A stretch of 64,000 bases of DNA, taken from Schistosoma mansoni (Eukaryota; Platyhelminthes; Trematoda; Strigeidida; Schistosomatidae). The stretch lies in NCBI RefSeq assembly GCF_000237925.1, contig NC_031497.1, forward strand, positions 2,907,295-2,971,294. Direction: 5' to 3'. The position numbers were made by a program, and so were the translations under genes. The notes under the pieces are model-generated. The model was not told the origin of the DNA, made no database searches, and saw only the letters and a program-made list of their open reading frames with translations. Shown piece after piece: positions 55,159 to 64,000 of this stretch (position 1 is its first letter; each line of letters starts with the position of its first letter).

Positions 55159-58100
55159 CTGCAGTTGTAAAAAAAAATATAAATCCAAAAAGAACATTAG
55201 TATACTGAAAGAAAGGTACGCATATTATGCAAAACAGAGGCTGAGATCTCAGTAATTGTTAAATCTAAATAGCTACTGAATTAAAGAGAGTGACCAATTG
55301 ATTACAAAACAAGCATGCTTTTTTATATGTCGATAACACGTTTCATCTATCAAAAGATATAAATGGTATTAAGATAACTGAATTCTGCCTTAAGTCTCTA
55401 TGGTATATATGCAAGAGCTTTATCAAGGGTAGTATTCCTACATTTGAGACAGATTGTAACTTAATGTTTAGTATATGAATCTGCACCTAAATAAGAGTGG
55501 GTTAAATTGAAATTTGTATATTATACTACTTTAAAACTAACTGTAAGTTCATTTTTATTCTGCGATTGTATTTTTGTAAAAAGTGAGCGTTAAAATAAAT
55601 TGAAAGAGATCAAAACTAAGTGTAACCTATATTAAACGAAATTATTATTATTATTTCACTTCACATAAGAATGTGGAACTTGATACAATAATCTTAACTT
55701 TATCTACAAGTAGTGGTATAGAGTTATGCAAACAGACAGTAAAAACATAAATAAATACATGAAGAATTGAATTTGCGCGAACCATCGTTTTCGAATCAAT
55801 TACCGTAAATAGATTTTTTACTCTATCTCGTTTTATTATGTATCAACATCTGTCAAAATATACTCTAAAGTAGGTCTCTAAAATGCATAGCCATTTGAGG
55901 TATGTTAGAATGACCAACCACTTGTTCATTATTGTTTTATGACTCAAAGTATAAATTGCCGGGACTAATTCCATATTTACCCAGGTTTTCACAACCGAAG
56001 TAGGTGAGGCAAGGTTCGAGCGCCTTAAGCACTAAGCCGCCGCTTCACCAGGAAACGGAAAAATGACGTACATGTGTTGAAGGTCAGTGTTATTGATAGC
56101 AAATATAAGATTACTAGGATGATAAAAATGGCTCACTAGTCACATCCTATATGATTGATTAAGAACTGTCAAAAATGAAAATACATTTACATAAGAGTTA
56201 TGGGGTTACTGCAGGTTTAACAAGAAGAATCCTAAGATAAATCAACAAGCAGAACAGCGGATAATTCTTTCTCCTATGAAAGTGTGTCGGTCCAACTAGT
56301 TATCCCTTTCCCTTTGGGCAACTTTTGGACTTCAGTAATCTATTCAACTTAATGAGGAAGATGTGAACAAAAAATAGAGCGAACAAATAAATAGTAATAA
56401 GGCATTCAAGCTATATGAAAAACAAAAGGTCCCAACTTTTGAGTATCAAGGTAATCTAGCATCTACCTCCGTTAAACATATTTATTTTCTAAATTTCTAT
56501 CCACAAAATAGCCGTCTTGTTCGAATAGACGATAAGATGTGCATAAATAACGTTTTGGTAATCTTCCCTTGAACAATGATAAACGTGAAAACCTTTAATT
56601 GGACGATTTTATGGGAATACTTCTTGTTATTGGCAAATGCAGTCGTTTTTAGTTCTAGTACGGAAAGCGTTTTTTCGTCAATTGATTGATGAAACAAATA
56701 ATGTTCATATAAACACCATCTGACACGTTTATCATCAAAACATATCTTGTAATACATATTACAATCGGGTCTGCGATTATATAGTCTACGAAACAATTCG
56801 ACTAATTAACAAACACCAACATAATTAGTAACTATCATAGTATCAGATGTTCCTATAAGAACTGAAGCGTTTTATCCAACTATAAAAATATCAATCGAAT
56901 ATATGGTAAAAAAAAGTGAATAACAACTTACTTCTACGGAGTCCATTGCAAATGTCGCTAGATAATTTGCATCTTGTTTATTCCAAGCTAAGCGTAAAAG
57001 TGGGGAATGATTTGAATCCTCATACACAATATTAGAATGCTCCAAATGCCGAAGATCAAACATACGTACAGAACCATCTGCGCCTAAAAAATGTGATCAG
57101 TCAAAATCCAGTTACTTTACCTTAAACAAAATACCATGAAATTATAAAGTTATATTTGGACTACGAAATATGTAACAATTCCATGGGGAAACCGAAAACC
57201 ACATGGAATGTATCTGAGTAGTCTCTTATAATGCCATTGTTGAACTTGACAGAACACTGTTATGCATTACTTTAAACGATTGTAAAAGAAGTTGACAAGG
57301 ACAATGCTGACCCGTCTTAGGAGTGCATGGTTCTACGTTGTCACATCTCACATTTGCACAATTCCAAAACAAAGAAATAAACACAGTAATGCTAACAATT
57401 TAAGACACCAAATAGGAATATATGAAAATGCGTATTGGTACGCTTTTTAACTTGATGAAGAAAAGCAACCAAAACCCATATAGTGGAATAAATGAACTTC
57501 ATAATCAAGCTGATGAATGGCCTGCGATACTTACGCACTAGTCATGTGTTGATTTTAAGTGATGTATAACCAAGCTCATTTCATGTTTGCGAGTACGTCA
57601 TTGTTACACAGAATGGCTCACATTTTGCTGACGAGTTGATTTTTTCTCTGATATCCGTTCATTGAGAACATTCCATCAATAGTTCAGGTTTTTTGAGCAG
57701 TCATCACTCGGTCACATTATTCATATGTGATCATACGCAGATCTACAGATATTCACTTCAGCCTGTTAAATCAGCTACTTCACCCTAAGACTTTTATGAA
57801 CGTTGCTTGTTTGTTATCCTTAACCTATAGTTATCTAATTTAGTACTTTTATTCATATAATACTACTAGAATTCCGCTGATTATCACCGTTAACAAAGAA
57901 TTAGCTAACACCGTGTTTATATGAGATAACAACCGGTAGCCCACAAAATTATCACCTGTTCCATCGTCTACAATTTGAAATAATTCGTAAACGGGGTGAG
58001 TACATCGTATTATTCACTCTTCTAAAACTATGTGGTTGTATATAACGTACCATAAATAATAATTCATAATCTGTGCATAGATAGGACATTAACGACACAA

Positions 58101-60248
58101 AACTGACAATTAGTAAAGCAGGATACTTAAATTAGAATATATAATAACATGACCCAATTATTTGATAAATGAGCATTAATACATACATATATGTATTGAG
58201 TGCCTTCACTTTCCAATATTTCTAAACTGCTTATTTCTATTTCAAAATATGCCCCTTAATTATGTTATGTATTCAGTAGATGGTACCATAATAGTCTTCT
58301 GACTACTGTATAGAAGTGTAAAGCGAAAAACCTATAAACTGATTGCATTTCAATCACTGTAGATGGGATTTAAAGCGTCATATGGTTTTTCATGGGGAAA
58401 TGACAAGCACTCTGTCAAATTAAATTACAGGAGAAAATATTCACGTCAAAAATAAAACCGCTTACCAACACTAGCGAAAACATCTCTTCCGCCTCCAGCA
58501 CGACTGAAAGCTATGTCATATACTTCTTTGTCATGGGCTATTAACTGAGATTCTACGCGTCCACTTACGACATTTGCATGGCCGATCACCTGCTCCGTCT
58601 TTTGAAGTAACAGTTGAGGTAAATAATTATATAAATAATTTTATTATTATTATTTGAACACAGAAATATTGGTATAAAGGGGCACCAGATATATATGGGC
58701 CACACAAAAAACTGTCATTTCATGTAATTGTTTGAGGGCTATGATACTGCCCGGGTGCCCAAACCGAAGCAGGTGGTTTTCTTAAGAGGCCACACCCGGA
58801 ACCTTTGACCTAAAGATCTGGTCCATAAGGTAGTGGAGCATCATGAGGAGATGCAGTCGCATGGTAGCCGGTGACCGACAATTGGTTCACACGCCATTTG
58901 TTACCTCAGGATACTGGAGCCCATGTTCACCATTGGTTTGGAATCAGGGTTTTCTAACTCCCCTAGGTGAACCTTCCGTGTCCACCAGCCCGGTTAAATA
59001 CAGTAAAACAAGCTTCTATAGAAGATTAGCCCTAAAGGTGTCCAGTACGCCAGTTTACATTGTATAAGAAATAGTGTAAAGTAGAGGGTACTGAAAAAAC
59101 GTTTTGACGTTCTTGATTCCGACTGAAGTACGCTCTTGAACACTTCATAGATCAAGTCCAAAACTGAAACAACGATTTTCAAAAGCACACCCCTAGCTCG
59201 CGGAGATTTTTCTGTACTGGAGGTAAATTATCAGACGATTGATGAGCTTCAGGACAATGAGCAATGGTGTTCTGTCGCTTTATGATCTATGAACTTTACA
59301 TCAATCAAAATGAAACAAAATACAACCAAATCGACTGATTTAAATACTTGATCTTCGATGCATATCACCGTTTTAAACTCTGGTGCACAAACCGAAATTC
59401 GGACAAGTGCAGTGTCTGACGCATTAAGCACCACATATTTTCGAAAACTAAAGCAACTTGTTTTTTTAGTAGAGATATTGTTAATTTAAGGGACATAACT
59501 TATCAATCTATAGGATCAAGGTGGGTATAATTTTGCTATACAAACTAGTACAAGTGATTCTGTCTGCAACTCTAAAACTGATAGTCAGTTGTAAGAAGTA
59601 TCGTATTATTAACTAGTGAAATCACTTGGAGTTTAATAAGACTGTCACTCAAGATACTTTGCGCCTTTATTAAGTACATAGGAAAAGTTGGTAAAGCAAT
59701 TCAAATGGTATTTTTATGGTTCTTACTTCAAGGGCCCAGATAGTGCATGTAGTATCGATACTAGAAGTTCCGATAATATTTGGATCTACTTCATTCCAAT
59801 CAAAGGAAGTAAGTGGGGCACAATAATCCGAATTTTTATTATTATTCAATAAGCATTCATTTTTAACTTCAGAATCTTCATTTATTCTCCAAACACGAAG
59901 GTAATCACCACTTGTTGCAAGCAAATCAGGGAAAATACACTTTGTGTCAGGAATCCACATGATTTTTGAAGTTGGATAGTGATGTGCGAACGTACTTTGT
60001 ACAACGAACTCTCCTTGTTCATCGTCTAGATATATAATTTGGACTTTATTATTGTACTCTTCAATGAAACTGCCCACAGCTAAACGAAAGCGTTTATCTG
60101 GTCTGACAGACCAGTTCATGCTGAAGATACACCAAGGAGCATTGTATCTATATATCTCTTTTCGTTTAGTTGCATTAGACTTTGCACTAGTAGATGACTG
60201 ATGTGAAACAATAGGCATGTTAGGAATAACACCAGGAGTGTCTGACAT
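54868..60248 (-). CDS. DCAF7: DCAF7/WDR68 (HAN11) WD40 protein, complete, 4 exons
   Basis: DCAF7 is a seven-bladed WD40 scaffold that binds DYRK1 and HIPK kinases and serves as a substrate receptor for CUL4-DDB1 ubiquitin ligase, in nucleus and cytoplasm. Coding exons on the - strand are 60248-59727, 58598-58466, 57083-56932 and 55158-54868, all GT-AG with agreeing phases: 365 residues against 342 in human. Near-identical blocks include YNAPWC with [67 protein letters not shown] and [17 protein letters not shown]; the end [20 protein letters not shown] is almost the human C-terminus. The start is the first ATG in frame (60248-60246) after an upstream TAA; the N-terminus before KRKEIYRY is about 24 residues longer than in human, Ser-rich and not conserved. 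An upstream 5' UTR exon cannot be excluded. Confidence 0.95.
55981..56056 (-). repeat. tRNA-like SINE head
   Basis: On the - strand GGTGAAGCGGCGGCTTAGTG then CTTAAGGCGCTCGAACCTTG: a good box-A-like GGCTTAGTGCTTAAGGCG, with CGCTCGAACC after it. No hammerhead or family tail was found. It lies in the last DCAF7 intron, in gene sense. Confidence 0.5.
56932..57083 (-). CDS. DCAF7: DCAF7 exon 3
   Basis: 152 bases, acceptor CATTTTTTAG, donor GTAAGT. Encodes [20 protein letters not shown] and [18 protein letters not shown]. The frame continuing past 56932 is intron. Confidence 0.95.
58215..58400 (-). repeat. Inverted-pair repeat, - copy
   Basis: The partner of 53832-54020, in opposite orientation, inside a DCAF7 intron. 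Shares TACAGTAGTCAGAAGACTAT and the flanking AATACAATCAGTTTA-type block. Confidence 0.75.
58466..58598 (-). CDS. DCAF7: DCAF7 exon 2
   Basis: 133 bases, acceptor CTTCAAAAG, donor GTAAGC. Encodes [20 protein letters not shown] then [20 protein letters not shown], matching human TGQVLGRVNLVSGHVKTQLI position by position. It is too short and Met-less to stand out as an open frame. Confidence 0.95.
58640..58996 (-). mobile_element. Short RTE derivative: 5' region joined to 3' end
   Basis: Read on the - strand, 58996-58735 matches the 5' region of the RTE element (12815-12562), including CACCTGCTTCGGTTTGGGCA and CCCGGGCAGTATCA. Only about 25 bases later comes the RTE 3' end (TGTGTGGCCCATATATATCT, GGTGCCCCTTTATACCAATA) and an AAT-rich tail. 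All of pol is missing. It is a non-autonomous, internally deleted element in DCAF7 intron 1-2 neighbourhood, sense with the gene. Confidence 0.75.
59727..60248 (-). CDS. DCAF7: DCAF7 exon 1
   Basis: 174 codons. Starts [19 protein letters not shown] and ends [10 protein letters not shown] before donor GTAAGA. The reading frame extends 18 bases further to a TTG (60266), with TAA three codons before that, so a larger protein needs a spliced leader exon. Confidence 0.93.
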
Positions 60249-60266
60249 TGGAACAGACTTTCTCAA

Positions 60267-62476
60267 TCTACATTAAGAGACAAATAGTAAAAATTTTGAT
60301 CAAGACTAAACATACATGAAGCTTAGTGAGAAATGAAAACGTGAACATTGTCTTAAGATTAAAATAATGAATCAGAATACAAAGTGCATATGAAATAAAC
60401 GGAGAGGAGGAGCGAAACAGAGATCTGTGCAAAAACTCAATGGTTTAGGCTTTTCTATCTCTTAAAAACTTAAAGCGGAGTCAACAGAATAAAAACTATC
60501 AAGATTCGTAGAACGAAAGATAGCGACTAGACAAGAAGTTTGCGTGTAAATATCAAATGTTCACACAAAAGATATGGTGACCTGGTCGCACTTAATTAAA
60601 AATGAAAAGGAGTCAAGATTTAGTGTCACCTACCTCTAGTATGTATCTGAATCTATACAAAAGCTTACATTTCGCTAAACTTCTCAAGCTCACAGTATTT
60701 TATCTGTAAGAGACAAATATTGTAATTATAAAGCGTTAGAAAGTATACAGTTTAGAGGACATTATTGATAAACCTACTGCTTGATGGAGTTATCTCTCAT
60801 ATCCATCCAGATGGATCTGATAAAATAATCTCATAAGCAACCAGATTGTCAACATTAATGTGTGAAGGTAGCCAAATCAAGAATGTAAGTATCATAGGTC
60901 AGAATTGCAGTCCATGAAATCACCAACTACTCGGAGGTAGTGAAGTGACAAATTCTATGGAATCTTGAAGCTAGTATCAACTCAGATCTAATTATAGCAT
61001 TGCAGTTAAAAGTCAACAAATTAATTGTGATTTAAAACTCTGGACCTTGCTCACCATAACAACCATAAAACCCATTGTCTTTGCACAACATCAGTGTTAT
61101 TTAGGTGCTTTGAACGGCCTACAGGATAAACATCTAGAAAAATGAACCTAGCCTTTAACATTAGTGTGATAGAAACAATCATATATATCACTAACGAACT
61201 ACTGATTGCTATTATTTTAGTTGATAAGTTCGCAATAACCCCACGCAAATAAACGTGAATAGGAAGCCTTCAACCGCAATCAGGAAATGTTGGATATAAC
61301 TGTAGACCACAAGGTTTCAAAAATGACGTACATCAGGCTGACTTGTGGTGGATTATCTTCTATATAATTTTTTAAGCTTCGTACATAAATTCCAACGGTT
61401 TATGAATCTCAGAAGGCGACATGATGCACCGACTATGGCTTATTATTGAATAGCACAGATCACAAAGCTACAAGCACACCAAGCGAACTCGGGTAGAAAT
61501 GCTAATGCGAGGGAATACAGAGGTGAATTATCAGTCGGACAAAGAATTGAATAAAGAGTAGAGTCAATAATTAAGATTAACGCACTTATGTATATCAGGA
61601 AAACGAATAATTCATTGAACGAATTTTAAGTATACTTGGTTAGTTATACTAGTAAAAAATCTCTTAATTTGAGCTAGTTTCTTTGACAAAAATATAGACT
61701 TGGAAATTACAGTCCATCGTTGAGACCTTTGGTTCTCGTCCACATTAAGAATATCCACTTACTAACAATCTTGTTCTCTTTTTTCAGCAGCTTATGTGAT
61801 AATCGAAGTCAAGTAGGCTTTTTGTCAACAGATGCACAATCTGTCCATCTTTATGGATAAAGCGACTGTTTTAAGGTCAGACAACGTCCTTCAGCGTAAA
61901 TGGGGCGCGATATTAAAAACTCTTTAAAGAAATCATTGGACAATAAATGCAATTGTAAACAATTTTCGTTTTTCCAACAACCTGTGAAGAGCGTGGTTTT
62001 TAGACTATAAGTGTGGATGCTTTACTTCATTGATCATGGCCTATTCTAGTTGAACGGGAATGATTCGACCACTTAGCTTACGTCAAAACGACATCAAGAG
62101 GTAGATACTTACACTTGATTATGCTATGGTGCTAACCAAACGACTGATTTGTCAGTTGACCGGCCAGAATAAATACTCGATATAAACAACATGATATATT
62201 ATTACTGTATAGCCGGCGAACAGTCATTCGGACCTAGACAAATCACATGGCAATCAGGTCACTGAATGTTGCACAGTTTGTCGATCACTGTCATGGCCAA
62301 GGACAATCGTAACACATCAGTCAGTTACAAGTCAAGGATACGCGGAAGTGGTAGTTTCAGCGCTGTTTTTCCAACCTACAGTTATCAATACATATCCGTA
62401 AAAAACTTATTTTCGTTATATTCGATCATCAAGGTAGACACAGTAACCGAATACTACGAAATGGCGATCCACGTTG
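60267..62476. other. Upstream of DCAF7, nothing recognised
   Basis: The DCAF7 promoter and any 5' UTR should lie here, but I see no convincing core promoter element. Short open frames at 61051-61248 and 62266-62571 are not supported. Confidence 0.5.
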
Positions 62477-64000
62477 GTTATTTATTTGTTTCTTTGTACA
62501 AACATGAAAACATCGGTACGAGGAGGCACCAAATATATTTGCGCCACACAAATCCTAGGCCGCTGACGTAGATTGTTCAACCAACTTTGTCCTAAGCTCT
62601 CCTCAGTCGTTTTCAAGTGCTACTCATTAATTCGATGTCTGCTTCCAATTCCCAGTGCAATGTGTTCTTTGGCCTTCCTCTTTTCCCATTTCCTTCAGGG
62701 TTCCAGGTTAGTGCTTACCTCGTGATGTAGTTTAATGATTTCTGCAATGTATGTCATATCCACCTCCATCATCTTTTCAGAATTTTCTCTTCATTTGGAA
62801 GCTGCTTTGTCCTCTCTCATAGTATGCTGTTGCTGATGGTATCCGGTCAACAGAGATTGCGAACATTGAGTAGATAATGGTTTCACAAATACTTGCACTT
62901 TTTCGACAATGGTTATAGTAGTTCTCCAAGATTCGTCTCCGTGCATTAGAACTGTCTTGATGTTCGTATTGAAGATTCTGGCTTTGATGTCGTCTGACAG
63001 TTGTTTCAAGTTCTATATTTTATTCAACCGTAGGAATGCTGGCCTTATTTTGCCAATCCATGCCCTTATATCTCGATTAGATCCTCCTTGTTCATCGATG
63101 ACGCTGATCAGGTAAGTAAAAGTTCCTACCTTATCCAAAGCTTCTCTGTCAAGTGCGTGTTTCCCGTTAGATGTGGAGGTTTTTACAATCCAATTGAACA
63201 CTAGAAGACATAGAAAGGGAAAGGGTAAGCAGCCTTGTCAAAAAACCGGTCTTCACACACAACGCATCTGTGGGCTGCCATCAATGTGCAGCTTCGACGA
63301 GTAGTCCGTCGATAAAATCCCGGATAATTTTGATGGTTTTCCCAGGTACACCATAGTGTCGAAGAATTATCAATAAAGCTCTCCTATCTGCAAGTTTAAA
63401 CGCTTTCTGTTATCAAAGATGTTTCTGTATAGTGATGAGTTTCATCCAACTAACTGATGAACTATGATGAGTAGGGTTGTATTTTGGTCTGCGCACGACC
63501 AGTGCTTACGGAATACAGCCTGTCGATCTCGACGTTTGTCGTCTACTTAATCTTTCATGCTGTTCAACAACACCTGTGCCGATATTAATGTAATGTATTT
63601 GCAGTCCTCACAATTCCTGAGATCTATATTTTGCCAGTACTTCTTTAGACACAACCCGGTGGTTATCTGAAGCTATATCAGCTCCTCTCCTGGTTTTCCC
63701 TTCTTCCATGGATCTTAGTTTTTTATTGGTGTACAATCGATCTGTTACTCTGTAGTGTGATCCGGTGAAACTCATGCAGCTTTCCGTATGGTTTTATACG
63801 AGAATATGGTGCAACTTATAACCATTTTGTCCATTACACATAAATCTTCAAATCTTTCATCACTCTTGTTCGTCTCTCTCATTCCATGTCGTCCCATGAT
63901 ATCTTCCTACCAGTTGTTATCCATCCCGACTTTGGACTCTAAGTTTCCAGAGAGGATGGTCAGGTCGCTTTCTGGACACTGCTTGACGATCGCCTGCAGC
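62477..64000 (-). pseudogene. Decayed RTE LINE copy, running off the right edge
   Basis: On the - strand, endonuclease remnants come first (AIVKQCPESDLTILSGNLES near 64000-63940). They are followed by RT pieces with many stops (TTLLIIVHQLVG, then NWIVKTSTSNGKHA near 63195-63155) and KVGTFTYLISVIDEQGG. The C-terminal part includes MKQLSDDIKARIFNTNIKTV. The 3' end has the RTE signature TTTGTGTGGCGCAAATATAT and GGTGCCTCCTCGTACCGATG. The FADD segment is absent between SNGKHA and DREALDKV. It is not functional. Confidence 0.82.

Noticed and set aside
56497-56796. A 99-codon - strand frame in a DCAF7 intron
   Set aside because: DCAF7 exons 3 and 4 join exactly without it and human DCAF7 has no extra segment here.
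62266-62571. A 101-codon + strand frame
   Set aside because: Overlaps the antisense 3' end of an RTE copy; no known motif.

Overview
The window is AT-rich, intron-rich animal DNA. It most likely comes from a blood fluke: Schistosoma or a close schistosomatid relative. The evidence is the combination of very small and very large introns in one gene, RTE and CR1-like LINE copies, and tRNA-derived short repeats that carry hammerhead ribozyme motifs (the SM-alpha type). I cannot name the species. There are two 200-base N gaps (10856-11055 and 24129-24328); their equal round length suggests placeholders rather than measured sizes.

Two host genes can be reconstructed, and they converge tail to tail. 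On the + strand, 1689-53296 holds 33 exons of a rotatin (RTTN, the Ana3 family) orthologue, a large armadillo/HEAT-type protein of centrioles and basal bodies. The first exons lie upstream of the window and the stop codon is at 53294-53296. The splice phases agree through the whole chain and give 2528 residues in the window. On the - strand, 60248-54868 holds a complete four-exon gene for DCAF7/WDR68 (HAN11), a WD40 scaffold of CUL4-DDB1 ligase and DYRK/HIPK kinase complexes; it is about 365 residues long and extremely conserved. Apart from taking part in basic cell architecture and signalling, the two genes have no functional link I can see.

Most of the remaining sequence is intron filled with mobile elements. 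From left to right: a CR1/Jockey-like LINE 3' half (1-1440); a LINE C-terminal fragment (2755-2995); an SM-alpha-like SINE (5450-5660); one copy of an unclassified repeat (7205-7945); an RTE element with an intact endonuclease domain, interrupted by the first gap (10584-13003); an LTR-like repeat (14731-15147); an RTE pol copy lacking its catalytic box (17398-18440); a second SM-alpha-like SINE (21335-21520); an RTE 3' tail (23665-23756); head-to-head SINE ends around the second gap; a full tRNA-headed hammerhead SINE (25449-25630); a long hairpin (28186-28420); several further SINE copies; and a second LTR-like copy (31858-32284). Copies of other repeats follow at 44.6 and 50.4 kb.

Between and around the two genes lie an inverted repeat pair (53832-54020 and 58215-58400), an internally deleted RTE derivative inside a DCAF7 intron (58640-58996), and a decayed RTE copy running off the right edge (62477-64000). 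No tRNA or rRNA gene, CRISPR array or prokaryotic feature was seen.
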